Assembly (NCBI GenBank): GCA_036897095.1
Contig: JAYMSP010000383.1
Span: forward strand, 1 to 54,713
DNA length: 54,713 nucleotides
Source of the DNA: Plantago elongata
Taxonomy: Eukaryota; Streptophyta; Magnoliopsida; Lamiales; Plantaginaceae
Direction: 5' to 3'
Part shown: piece by piece, positions 37,261-48,436 of the stretch
Numbering within the stretch: position 1 is the stretch's first letter
How the letters are laid out: each line of letters starts with the position of its first letter
Made by a program: the position numbers and the translations under genes
The notes under the pieces: generated by a model
Told to the model about the DNA's origin: nothing
What the model saw: only the letters and a program-made list of their open reading frames with translations
The model's database searches: none

Positions 37261-38035
37261 AAAGAAATTGATCTTCCCCTAAACTATTTCCATTAAAGTA
37301 AGAATTTTACTAATTAACTTGTGGGCAATTAAACTGCAAGTGCAAGAAAGGACATAGATTTGCAGAAACATGACATAGTATTTAGTACGTTGATTTGTTT
37401 GACCGGGAATCTCGCTACGGTGGTAATGAAGTATTTTGTTAGATCACTAACATATTCATATCAGTATCAATACAACAAATCGTAACTTAATTGGGAAAAT
37501 AATTTACATCTAATTAATAAATTAAAAATTTAACTCACCCTTTAAACATTTAAAAAAAATTCACACTTGTAGCAACTAATTAATGTTAGTATATTAAATC
37601 CAAAATCATTACGGAGTATAATTAATAAATACCTATTTGTCCTATTTGCTACATGCATGTGATATTATAGCATTAAGAATAAAATTTTGTAACATTAAAG
37701 AAGGGCATGGTACTTATATTGAAACTGAAAAAAATGTAAATCAAATTTTTATTTATCATTTGATTTTCAGTTAACTTTTCAAATTTATAAACCTTTTTTG
37801 ATAAAATAACTCGTTACGTCAACACACAACTTCTTAAATAAGTTAGTTTAAAAGTTAGTTGGTTGAACAAACTAATTGATTTAGTTTATTAAAAAAAACT
37901 ACCAGTTAATTTTTCAGTTAATTTTATTACACCGAGCTAAATGCTAGTATATATATACTATTTGATTTCTGATAATTGGATGAAAATCTTGTGCAAGTAC
38001 GTAGTAAATAGTACTACTAGTATGAAATGAACTTA
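37261..38035. other. AT-rich intergenic DNA with a repeat also found at 42.5 kb
   Basis: The block AACTCGTTACGTCAACACAC at about 37808 and the sequence after it recur at 42517 and 42665. No gene seen. Confidence 0.4.
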
Positions 38036-38120
38036 GGGGCTGATTGGTGTGATATATACTGCAAATTTGAAAAAGTGATAAATATTAATTGAATGGGTCA
38101 GATCATATCATAATTTGAGG
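38036..38120 (+). mobile_element. Tourist-like MITE end (partial)
   Basis: TTA is followed by GGGGCTGATTGGTGTGATAT. The opposite end could not be found, so the limit is arbitrary. Confidence 0.4.
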
Positions 38121-38879
38121 CAGGTTTGGTATGAATGTTTGTCACTGGGCTGCCAGCACCAGATGATACAGACAATAGTCCACGTATCGTTTAACTATTG
38201 TTATGGCAATGCACTATTCTCGCTAGCTGTTTCTCGAAAATATCATTAAAACCCGCAACAAATACATCACGGCATTAAATTCGGGTATGCATCAACCTGT
38301 TCTCCTTATTCAAAGAAATAATTCAGCCTGTACTATTCACTTCCTCAAAGGATTCATGATTTTAACTTAAAATTAATTCAACTTAAAATTAATTCAGTTC
38401 AGTTTAAATATATTTAAATTTAATAAATTAAACTGAACTGAATTGATTTTCAGTTGAACTGAAAACAATTAAGTGGAGGAAGATAAATTAAAAAATAGAA
38501 ATAAATGGAGGACCAATTAATGAATTGAAAACATTATAATTACTATTTTTCACTTTTACTCGGTGAATTAAAATTCACGTGTCAATATGTATAGGGAATA
38601 CAAAAGACTTTTTGTCAGATTTTGTTCCACAAAAAGTGCTTCGACTTTTCCCCTCCAATCGGAATAAACAATATTACAATACAGTAGTAATGTAATAAGA
38701 TGTGTGTCACAAGCCTATACAGTAATATGATCAGTTGTATATAGAAATGAAATGGTATTATAAAATAAAATATTGTGGTTAATTTCTAATTATAAATTGA
38801 CGTTTTTCAATATAAATCATGATTTGAATTAGTACGGAGTTGAGATGTTTTGCATTTAGTTAATGAATATATAATTTTA
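38121..38879. other. AT-rich intergenic DNA
   Basis: Includes a short run of AACTTAAAATTAATTCA duplications near 38365-38400. No gene seen. Confidence 0.4.
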
Positions 38880-39028
38880 GGGGCTGATCGGGATAGCATT
38901 TAAATGCCCCGATTTGGCTCGATGAACAGTGATTTGACCTAAAATACACTTCAAATATCCTTATTTCAATTCCATTCCAAACACAATTTCACAAAAATGC
39001 CCATTCAAATGCCATGCCAATCAGCCCC
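38880..39028. mobile_element. Tourist-like MITE, short form, intact (149 bp)
   Basis: It begins GGGGCTGATCGGGATAGCAT and ends ATGCCATGCCAATCAGCCCC. A perfect TTA target duplication lies at 38877-38879 and 39029-39031. This is the best-preserved copy. Confidence 0.85.
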
Positions 39029-39420
39029 TTAGTTATGTAATGAATAGATTCTGTTAAAGTTAAATTAGAGTTTTTAATTCAATTGAAGAAGGTAACAGTA
39101 TACATTCAAAAAATGCTTAAATTAAGTATTCAATTGCAATTATACAACGCCGACAATTGTATATTAATATATAAACTGTAATACATATGATGTTATATTA
39201 TTTTTAATTTAAATTTATTAAACTGAACTGTTGAATTGAATGAAATTAAAGTAAAATATAAATTATAAATAAATAGAACTGAAATGAATAGAATTGAACT
39301 GAACTAAATTAATTTTTAATTGAAATAACGGATTCTAGTACATCATATATACTATTGAAGAATTGTTATTAGAAGAGTTAAAGATGCACTTACATAATAT
39401 AAAGTCATATTAATGTTTAA

Positions 39421-39573
39421 GAGGTTGATTGACCATGCATTTAATGTCCCTATTTGACTCTATGAACATTGATTTGGCCTAAAATACACTTTAAATACTA
39501 ATTTTAGTTTCATTCAAAAATTTGATCAAAATCCCATTTAAATGATCATTTAAGTGCTATGTCAATCAGCCCT
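39421..39573. mobile_element. Tourist-like MITE, short form, diverged
   Basis: It runs from GAGGTTGATTGACCATGCAT to GCTATGTCAATCAGCCCT, with the shared interior TTTGGCCTAAAATACACTTT. Confidence 0.7.
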
Positions 39574-41444
39574 ATATATGTCCATCACTTTGGTTCAAGA
39601 TAAAAGACAATTTGGGTAAGTACTAGAGCTAAGGTCGATTGATCCTTTTTAGTAATCAGGTTTGTTCTCAGGGTTTGTTTGGTTTTGGTGTCATTTACAG
39701 GGTTAAATTTTTATACTTTTCTTCTTAGCTCATTCCCTATATTTGACATTTTCCTTTGCCCTCATTCGACTCTCTCTCACCACATCTCCATCGTAATTAT
39801 GAAGGTGCTGCCTGCAATACACTGTTTCATTGATTTAATTTGTACTAATCTGTAAAGAGATAATAACAACACTGTTCTGTAATTTTAAATATATTCAAAA
39901 TGTTGTCCAGGCTAGCTGTTTTGATGATGAACACTCATCATGTGTTACAAAATCTGACTGTACATGAATAAGTAAAGGATTGTAATTGATTATCTATTAC
40001 GAGCTAGTGATGTTTACCGTAGAAATTCAGGTAAATCACATAATATTTGAAGTTGAAAATGTGGCGTTTCGAGTTAAAATGTTCATGCGGTCTATTCGAG
40101 AGAAAGTTTATTATAAATGAAATGGTGGTTGTAAAAAATTGTATAAGTAATAAGTAAAAGTGAATAAACAGTTCTTAGTGTAGAAGATGATCAATGAGAT
40201 AAAATGAAGATTGGATCGAGCCATTTCAGTGGATGCATGGGCTAACCTGCGGTCCCCCAAACTCAGTGGACCTAAGCCCCAATGAAGTTCTGGGAGAAAA
40301 TTATGGGCCAGGGCAAAATTAGCCCAATCCATTGTAAAACGGAACCATAGACTACGGTTCAGTCAAAGGCAAATGGGATACACGTAAATAAATGTGAGGA
40401 GAATTACGGACCTGTAACATATTAAAAAACTTTAAAAAACGACTACTGCATTATTTGTATTTTATAATACACTAAAAAAGAATATATCGTCATATTAAAT
40501 ATATAATTTTAGGTGTGTAAACTGTATTAGTTGCACAGTATGATATAATTACGGGTCGCTTTTTTATACATTTTATTTTTCTCGATTGGTTTTTTTATAA
40601 TTTTTTTTACAATTGGGTCCTGATGCAAAATTTCCCACAGATGGAGGTTGAAATGACCTTATGACCTCCTTCTCCAAAATGAGCAACTCAAACAACCTCC
40701 GCAAACTGGTCTATATATCATTTATTTCAACTCCATAAACATATCTACTCAAACCACTTCTGCAAAAACATGAAAATTAACCACGAGTAGTTGATTACGA
40801 GACACCGTTGAAGTACTAATACAGATGATCATTCATTATAGTTAGATTTTTAAATGAAACAAAGTTATGTTAATTCGATTGGAGTGAGGTTCGACAGTTG
40901 AACTGTTTCCCAAGGGTGGGAGGCCAGTCCAGAATAACATCATTTATTTCATAATGAGAGATATAATATTGTCTACTTTGTTCCTAAAATTATATATTGT
41001 CGGGCCAATTCAGTTTCCTTCCAATTCTTCGGTCAGATTCTTGTGATGAAACAATACTTGCATAGTTGCATTACTAATAACCTGACAAATATTTCTCAAA
41101 AAAAATAAAATAACCTGACAAATTGGCAACACCAATAATATATTTCGTTTTGGTTGCCGATGAAAAAGCCATTACAACTTGATTTTTACAATTGGAAGAA
41201 AAATTATAATAGCCAACCAAAACCTACGGCGCCCATAGTTCCAGGGTTCCAAATGCACCAGGTAGGAAAACTGTTTATGATCCTCCAATTAGTTTGTTTT
41301 CGTAATTTCAAAATACATTATTTTCTTATTTTTTCAAAAAACTACATTAAATAAATAAAAATAACGTGCACTTGAATAGAAAATATATATTCATTCTCTC
41401 ATTCAAAAAATCATTCATAATTATAAAAGTTTCACCAATTTGAA
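39574..41444. other. Intergenic DNA
   Basis: No gene was recognised. The 73-codon minus frame at 40111-40332 covers a locally GC-rich patch (40200-40330) but shows no family motif. Confidence 0.4.
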
Positions 41445-42443
41445 AGTTACATTCATCCCACTTAAATTTTCAAAATCCGAGTGAAACTCTAAAAGCTAGC
41501 TACCATGCTCCATCAAACTAAGATATAGGACTAAAATTTAGTTTACCACTAGCTTTTCAGATAGCTAATTACCAATTTGTAAGTTACATGGGAACAGTAA
41601 GGTAGTGGTCGTACTACTTGTTAAAATGAGATAGTAATCGTACTGTTAAGCTCTAATCTTGACCATTTATTCTATGTACGACTACTCCTACTATGTACGT
41701 CAACTCAAAAGTAGTTGTACTGGTTAATTTACAAATCTATCCATTTAAATTTATTTTAATATTTTTCAATAATAATAAAATTTTACATTTTAAACTTAAA
41801 TAGTATGAATTTTACATTGCAATACTAATCCTCAAACAATATGAAGTTTACACTGTAAACCATAATATCTACTTCTTCTTCAAAACAACCCACCGTCGCC
41901 TCTTTAACGACAGCCCCAAATCGGATCAGTTACCAGCTGCAATCGGAGATGTCAACATCCTCCGAGTGGGAGCTATCGCAGCTCCAATCGGAGCTGCAGA
42001 ACAACTTCAATTTGACAACTCCGATTGGGAGCTGTGAAAACTGCTCCGGTGAGGAACTTTTACGGCTCTCACCGAAGATTTTTTAAGGAGGGGAAGTAAG
42101 GTTGATGAAGATGTGATGGTGGAAGGTGGTTTTGGTGGGGGATATTTAGATAATAAATGAAAATTTTAGGTCTTTTTTTGTAAGAGTTAGAAAGTTTAAG
42201 GAGTTTATATGTAATTTATAATACAAATATAAAATAAGAACTAAATGAATAATGAAAGGACATATTTGGTGTATTGTTTAGTGTTTAATATGTACGATTA
42301 CTATCTCGTTGTAAAAAAATTCAAGTTACATTCATCACACTAAAGTTTTGAAATCCGAGTGAAACTCCAAAAGCTAGCTACTATGCTCCATCAAACTAAG
42401 ACATATGGCTAAGGTTTTGTTTACCACTAATTTTTTAGATAGT
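41445..42443 (+). repeat. Direct repeats (~120 bp) flanking a 680-bp insertion
   Basis: 41445-41566 and 42324-42443 share AGTTACATTCATC, ATCCGAGTGAAACTC and the closely matching blocks AAAAGCTAGCTAC and TGCTCCATCAAACTAAGA. Between them lies a terminal-inverted-repeat unit. Confidence 0.7.
41628..42307. mobile_element. Terminal-inverted-repeat element with an internal GC-rich patch
   Basis: Perfect 16-bp ends, GAGATAGTAATCGTAC (41628-41643) and GTACGATTACTATCTC (42292-42307), bound a 680-bp unit. Inside, 41900-42075 is markedly GC-richer than its surroundings, with repeated CTCCGATTGGGAGCTG / AGCTCCAATCGGAGCT palindromic blocks and an open plus frame 41859-42086 (45 codons from the ATG at 41949). 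Target duplication is unclear. It could be a Mutator- or hAT-type non-autonomous element. Confidence 0.6.
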
Positions 42444-42516
42444 GACTTGGACTATATTTACCACTAAGTTTTTAGTTAGCTTTTTAACTTCATGGGTTTT
42501 TTTTTATTTATAAAAA

Positions 42517-42700
42517 ACTTGTTACATGAACGCACAATTTCTTAAACAAACTAACTAAAAAACTAATTAACTGGTTTGAGAAGCTAATCTAGTTTGGTGA
42601 AAAAAAAGCTACTAGCTACCAGCTAGCTTTCCGGCTAATTTTGCTAAACTAGCTTTGGTAAAAAGCTCGTTACGTGAAAGCGCAACTTCTCAAACATACT
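42517..42700 (+). repeat. Tandem CTCGTTACGTGAA-type repeat (two copies here, one at 37808)
   Basis: ACTTGTTACATGAACGCACA (42517-42536) and GCTCGTTACGTGAAAGCGCA (42664-42683) are followed by similar CTTAAACAAACTAA / CTCAAACATACTA strings. CTAGCTACCAGCTAGC lies between them. Confidence 0.55.
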
Positions 42701-42984
42701 ATAAGAATCTACTTAAATTATTTTGTTGGAAAAAAAAATTGATCATCTACCAACTAACTTTTCAACTAGTTTTGATAAATATAAAACCAAAGAAAATAAG
42801 GTATATTGTTTTATTTTCACCGAAAAATACCAGAGAGTTTTTTTATTTTATTTAAAAAAAATCAAAATGGACTTGGGATTATATTTGATCAATTGTGCAA
42901 CATAAGTATTTTACACCATTTAATTTAAAATCTATTAAACTTGTATACATAATAAAATCGTTCCTCTCCTACTGATAGGTTGAG

Positions 42985-42994
42985 GGTTCGAGTC
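42985..42994 (+). repeat. tRNA-like B-box, probable SINE relic
   Basis: GGTTCGAGTC, with no convincing A-box upstream. Confidence 0.3.
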
Positions 42995-43291
42995 ATCGTA
43001 CTCGTTTTAAAAAAAAATTGTACACATAAAATTGTCCAATTCCTCACTAGTCACACTTATGAAGAGAGCCCCTTTGTTTCTTTTTCCGGTTAAAACAACC
43101 TTACCACAAAACTTCACAAGGGTCACGCACACGAAACATGACATCAACACTCTTGAATGAGTTTGTTTGTGCCTTCACCTTCCTACAATAAATACGTACC
43201 CACACTCTTCCATTCTTCCGCATACGATATAAACAAAGATTCCATCTTCATTTCCTTCTCAAGCCAAATCAAGACATACCAAAAGCTGCGC

Positions 43292-44220
43292 ATGAGAATG
43301 AGTTGCAATGGTTGTCGAGTCCTCCGCAAAGGCTGCAGTGACGAATGTGAGTTGCGACCGTGTCTCGAATGGATCAAATCATCGGAGTCCCAAGCCAACG
43401 CCACCCTCTTCCTTGCCAAGTTCTATGGCCGTGCTGGCCTCATCAATCTCATAAATGCCGGCCCCATCCATCTCCGCCCCGGTATGTATTGCATGTACTC
43501 TCTAATTGACTCGTCTTAGTGCGTCTTATTTAAAGTTTGAACTAAAATTTAATTAATACCGAGTAGTAATTCTAGATGTTTAAACTTAGTACTAATTTTA
43601 TACTAACATTCGAAATTGGAAGATTATAAAGATGGAATTAATCGACTTGTTTTAATTTTTCTGCAGACATATTTAGGTCTCTTCTCTTTGAAGCGTGTGG
43701 GAGGATCATAAACCCCATATACGGTTCGGTAGGCCTGATGGCCTCTGGCAATTGGCAACGTTGCCAGGCTGCTGTGGAGGCCGTTCTGAAATGCACTTCA
43801 CGAGTTCCTGCCGATAACGACACTATGCAAGATCCAATCAAACCGCTCTTTAAAGGATGCAATATCCGCCACCTTTCCAGAGAAACAAAAACCCCACTTC
43901 ACCGTGTTATAAGTTCCCGGAACAGATCTTTCAAGCGTTCTGGAGGCAGCAAGAGCTGTGCTGACTCAATGCCATCCGAATATCTCACTGAGTTGGATGA
44001 TGTCAAGTTCTCCATCACTGGATGGGATGACAAAGTGTTTGACAATGACTTGAAGAGGGAACCGAGTCATGACTCGGTGGAAACAGTTGAACTAGCTCTG
44101 GTGAACAAGCCAATGGTCAAACCGGAACCTAGTAGCGGATTAGAGTTAGAATTGACCCTTTCACTGCACCAGAGTTTTATTCCAGCTAATATCATAGAGA
44201 TTTCTGATAGCGAAGAATGA
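43292..44220 (+). CDS. LOB-domain (LBD) protein, class II, LBD40/41/42-like
   Basis: Exons 43292-43481 and 43667-44220 encode 247 residues; the intron splits the LOB domain at HLRP|DIFRS. The N-terminal zinc block is C5-x2-C8-x6-C15-x3-C19 ([19 protein letters not shown]). The GAS block ([14 protein letters not shown], 37-50) and [20 protein letters not shown] follow. The class I leucine-zipper-like L-x6-L-x3-L-x6-L is absent, as in class II. Near the C-terminus LELELTLSL (222-230) is an EAR-type LxLxL motif, typical of repressors. The opening and [13 protein letters not shown] block match Arabidopsis LBD40/41/42 best. LBD proteins are plant nuclear DNA-binding regulators; class II members act in metabolism and low-oxygen responses. 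At GLMASGNWQ the usual GLLWSGNWQ Trp is Ala. An in-frame upstream ATG at 43157 is rejected because the family starts at MRMSCNGC. Confidence 0.93.
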
Positions 44221-45611
44221 TCAGATTTTCATTAGAAAATCAACTTGTAGGTCTGGTTTCAATTTCGTTTTTGTAAACTATGGGTTAGTAAATAACATTA
44301 GAAATGATTTAATGTATGTTTATTATGATCAAATGTTTTACGGAAATTTTTTTTTTCGTCAGCTAAGTTGGTAAAACGTTTTAACTCCAATTAATAAGTC
44401 GGATATTCGAGTCAATTTCAACGTTTAAAGGAAAAAAAAAAGTGCATATATAGATGCCAGACTCAACATTAGTATAAGAAATGCTGTCACTAAATATAAA
44501 CATTTCAGTTTTCCACAATTAAGGACCACAACCAGCAAGTGCCAAACATGGTATACAGTGTATTTGGTCTTAGTTCCACAACCTGAATTTTCAATTACCA
44601 ATAAGTTCCCTTCTAGTTTCTTCTAATGAGATTTTCAAGGAGGTTTACATAATTTGGTTTTGTACCAAGTTGTGGTTTTTTAAGATTATCTTTTCACTTC
44701 GTATGTGAATATTCCCCAAACAAGTTCAATTATAGACCTGAAACCATCAAATAATGTTCACAGGGCCTGGATTTTTCTAAGTATTATATTCGATCTATTA
44801 ATTCTCAAATTAAGTTGTACTACCATATTATAACCTGTACGGTCATGGGAATATGCGGATATGGGATGTTAAATTAAGTTTAGGACTAATTAGCTAGCTC
44901 AAGATGCAGTAAGCACGTAATGTACGACTCTCAAAGGGTGAGTACGTGCCCAATTTGGTCTTTGTGAGTTAATTATCCAGGAATCACTTATACATAACGA
45001 GTTTTTATGAGTTAATTAACCATACTTTTACACTAATTTGTAGTTTTAAATATATAATGCGTTGTGCCGTGTGTAGATTATTCTAATATATCATCCTCGA
45101 CATGATCCACTCTTAAATATTTGGATTATCCTGCTAGTAACAAGCTAGGTCTATAGATATAAAACTAATCACAGACGCGTATACAATAATATCAATTTAC
45201 CATTTCCACATCTGATTAGATTACAAGGCATTGTTTAGTAAAATTAATCGATAAAAGTACATATACATACCTGATAAAGTAATTGGTAAAGTAATTGGTA
45301 GTTAATAAGTTAGTTGGTTTATAAAAATATTTTAAATATATCATATAGTTGATAATTTAGTTAATTTATTAAATATATCATATAAAAATAAATTAACGAG
45401 GTTATATTTTTATTAACTTTCAAAATAAACTTATCATATTTAACTATAATTTATTATAAAATTAATTTATTAAGCTGATAAGGTAGATGATAAGTATAGG
45501 CTATATAGAGTTGCATTGGCATCAAAGGTTAATGTTTCTAAAGTTTACATCACATTAATGATGTAAATTTATTTGTTAGTTAATCAATACTTAATTAACT
45601 ATGATTTATTT
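44221..45611. other. LBD 3' UTR and intergenic DNA
   Basis: Contains a SINE-like relic at 44361-44415. AT-rich otherwise; no gene seen. Confidence 0.4.
44361..44415 (+). repeat. tRNA-derived SINE-like unit
   Basis: A-box-like AGCTAAGTTGGTA at 44361 and B-box-like ATATTCGAGTCAA near 44403. Confidence 0.4.
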
Positions 45612-45774
45612 TGTAATGAACCGGATTACTAGTATGTTGAGCTTTGATCTATTGGACCGATGCAGTTATTCATGAGCATCATTTCAGGTGATATGTTAAT
45701 TTCACGGTACAAACACAAGTCCCTTCCCGCACACTTTGTCCTCACACGTACACAGATAGAGAGACATTTCAATT

Positions 45775-45830
45775 GGTCACCCATCATATGATTCCTGCAG
45801 AGCAAACACACTTAACTATGACGTTCTCGT
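45775..45830 (-). other. 5S-rRNA-like promoter region in left Cassandra LTR
   Basis: The plus-strand text GGTCACCCATCATATG...GCAAACACACTTAACT is the reverse complement of the 5S internal control region (AGTTAAGCGTGCTTGG ... GATGGGTGACC), diverged. It is a relic within the LTR, not a true 5S gene. Confidence 0.8.
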
Positions 45831-46192
45831 CGATTGATTCCTGAAAAGTAAGTTGCACCTTGTTGATATGAGTAGTGTTCTCAATATCTTTAAGCCTTTT
45901 GGACTTGACTTGAAATTCTGGGGCGTTACATTAACCCCCTCTTGAATTGTGCGATGTTCCTGCCGCACCATGGTCCGTTCAACCGTCCACCGCTTGTGGG
46001 ATTTGGATTGGCACGACACTTATACCATTTGTAATGACCCGGACAACTAATGGGTCGAGCCGATCTTTTGGGCCGGCGCGATTAATCGTGGACAGCTCTC
46101 CGGGTGATATGCTAGCCCCATTGTACCAACATAAGTCCTCACTTTGTCCTCAACTGTCCGCGAACCGAGAGACTTTCCAGTTTGTCTCCCAT

Positions 46193-46245
46193 CATATGGT
46201 TGCTCCAGAGCAAGCACACTTAACTCTGAAGTTCTTGTAGGTGTA
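46193..46245 (-). other. 5S-rRNA-like promoter region in right Cassandra LTR
   Basis: CTCCCATCATATGG...GAGCAAGCACACTTAACT and TGAAGTTCTTG parallel the reverse complement of 5S rRNA. It is slightly closer to 5S than the left copy. Confidence 0.8.
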
Positions 46246-46280
46246 TTCCTGAAAAATAAGGTGCACCTTATTGATATAAA

Positions 46281-46919
46281 CTAGAATGATATACCGCGCT
46301 AAACGATGTGCCTATAAATTTTATAAAATTAATCGAATTTAGGTCTCGTGCGAACTCACATGTTATATTTTATGATACATTAGTGTCTTGGATGTGTTAA
46401 TGTAAAAAAATTCTACATACACAAGTTATAATTTAGAGAGTAATGAAATTTTAAATATTACCAGCTCATAAATGAAAGAGTTTCTTCACTTTATGTGTTG
46501 GGATTGTTGGCTTAGACCAACTTAAAATGAGTAATTTGTATGTAAATGTAGACCCTTTACTATTTATTATTAGGTGTGAGGTGTCTCATCATTTAGTAGT
46601 TTGAAGAGTTATGCGAGATAAATATAATCGTAAATATATAATATTTTTAAAAGAACGGTGGAATACAAATGCTTATGTGCAAAAATGAAATACATATGTA
46701 TGGAATCCTTGAGTCTTGTTAATAAGTACAATGCCCACCCAAAAAATTAAAAGTCCAAGACTACCCAGAAGCCATTGACATCATCTAAACAATTCTAGCT
46801 TGATTTTTTTTCCTGAACCCAATCAACAACCACAACGTTCACCTAGACTAATCGTATTCACTATGTTCTAAAGTATTTTCAATTCCTATAAAAGATATAT
46901 TTTGGATTGCATATGTAAA
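46281..46919. other. Intergenic DNA
   Basis: No feature recognised. Confidence 0.4.
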
Positions 46920-47085
46920 AATTCTGAATGAGTATTGTGTGTGGTGTGAGGTTGTGAGCGGAGAAAATTTAAAATAACGATTTCTAGTACCGGTTGATGA
47001 ATAATAGAGAAGAAGTGTTAAATAAGGTGCAATATTGATCGACACTTTAACGAGTTAAATGACACTTTAACATGACAATTAAAAA
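46920..47085 (-). repeat. Dispersed repeat, inverted copy of 52275-52495
   Basis: The reverse complement reads TGTCATGTTAAAGTGTCATT ... TTCTTCTCTATTATTC ... CAACCGGTACTAGAAAT ... GCTCACAACCTCACACCACA, matching the order of blocks at 52385-52495. Confidence 0.65.
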
Positions 47086-48229
47086 TTTATTTTTATCATT
47101 GTAAATAGATAAAAAAAAAATTAAATAAATTGTAAAAGTGAAATGACATTTTTATAAGTATATGACATTTTTATAAGTATAATCACACTATAATAGGATA
47201 ATAAGAGATTTATTATATTGTTTAATAACAGTTTCAATTCCTTTAAACTATTTAAATTTAATATGAGAATCCGGTGCAATACATATTAATTCGCTACAAT
47301 ATGATACTGTATTTTAATTAGCTTTACTTTCTAGCTAAGCTTTAAATTAGTACAAATTTGATTAGGCAAGTGTTGTCAAATTATTTGGTTAGAATTGGTG
47401 TATGGATTTTTTCTTATATTTCAAATAATCCATGACGTGAATTTCACTTGATTAATTAATGCTTGACTTTTCTATTAAATAGAAAACAATCAAATAGTGT
47501 TATTAACATCATGATGAGAGAGTGATCATGTCAAATATTTGACTTGCAATATGTCAAAGCGATATATACTCATATACCCCATATACAGTTCAATTTACCC
47601 AAAAAAATGATCTATACGATGTCAGCAAGAAGCACAAGTTACTACATCACAAGTAATTTTCAAATACATGTAGCACAAGTATTATTATATTCTATTATTT
47701 TCAACCTACATAGTAATAAAATATATTTTAATAATTTATAGTCAACTAACTTTAACTTTGATTATAAATTAACTATAAGATAAAGTGGAAGCTCCTGAGA
47801 GACGATCTTTAAATAATTTACTTTTTAGATTAAAGGTGCGATTACCAACCATAACATATACTAATAACAACTAAATAGACATATTGCAAATCAGTCCATT
47901 TTGAATGCTTGGAATATACCATAAAACTCCACAATCTTCACCTCATAGGTTAAGAATCTCTTTAACCAACCAAGTTAAGACCATCCGGGAGGGTGATATT
48001 GGATCATGTCATATGGCACATTATCCGTACTCCTTGCATTGTATGTTCCTCGCATACACACATAATTACTCAATAATTAATACATGATACATCAAATTAT
48101 AGATTGATTAAGTTAATTACTTCAATTAGAATAACACAATGATAGTTGACTAGGACTAGTTTATAACCTTTCACGGCTGGATAATAGTTGTGACCTAGCG
48201 AGTGACGTTTTTGATCAAGAAAACAATTA
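47086..48229. other. AT-rich intergenic DNA
   Basis: Contains the small duplication ATGACATTTTTATAAGTATA near 47140-47180. No gene seen. Confidence 0.4.
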
Positions 48230-48436
48230 GGGCTGATTGACATGCGACTTAAATGTCCCAATTTAAATGCTTGAATAATAATCAAAATTGTAGTGGAATT
48301 GTTCAAATTGTGTTTGCATAGAATTGTAATTGAATATAATATTATAGGTTTGTTATATAGATAGAGAAAAATGTTGATATTGTAGAGCCATTTTAATCTT
48401 CGACATTTAAATGTTATAATAAATATAAAATTTTAT
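48230..48436 (+). mobile_element. Tourist-like MITE, medium form
   Basis: It begins GGGCTGATTGACATGCGACT after ATTA. The interior matches 16795-16992 over about 200 bp. The right terminus is lost. Confidence 0.65.

Larger units (their letters stand above)
45612..46280 (-). mobile_element. Cassandra-like TRIM retrotransposon with 5S-rRNA-like LTRs
   Basis: Left LTR 45612-45930 (319 bp; on plus it starts TGTAATGAACC and ends GGGGCGTTACA). Right LTR starts at 46030 (TGTAATGACCC) and is recognisable to about 46280, lacking the outer 50 or so bases. Both share GGTGATATG, ACTTTGTCCTCA, CCCATCATATG, AGAGCAA.CACACTTAACT and GTTGATATGA-like blocks. On the minus strand the interior has ATGGTATAAGTG next to the right LTR (initiator-Met-tRNA-like primer site) and AAGAGGGGGTTAA before the left LTR (polypurine tract). 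The interior is about 100 bp with no coding capacity. Cassandra elements are TRIMs known to carry 5S sequence in their LTRs. Confidence 0.85.

Noticed and set aside
40111..40332. 73-codon minus frame as a gene
   Set aside because: No motif, no splice context, and the patch is short.
43157..43291. 45-residue N-terminal extension of the LBD protein
   Set aside because: Family members start at MRMSCNGC; the extension is probably 5' UTR read-through.
45629..46240. Reading frames of 60-97 codons on both strands
   Set aside because: They lie within the Cassandra-like LTRs and interior, which are non-coding.
45775..46245. Genuine 5S rRNA genes
   Set aside because: Only the internal control region is similar, it is diverged, and both copies are embedded in LTRs.
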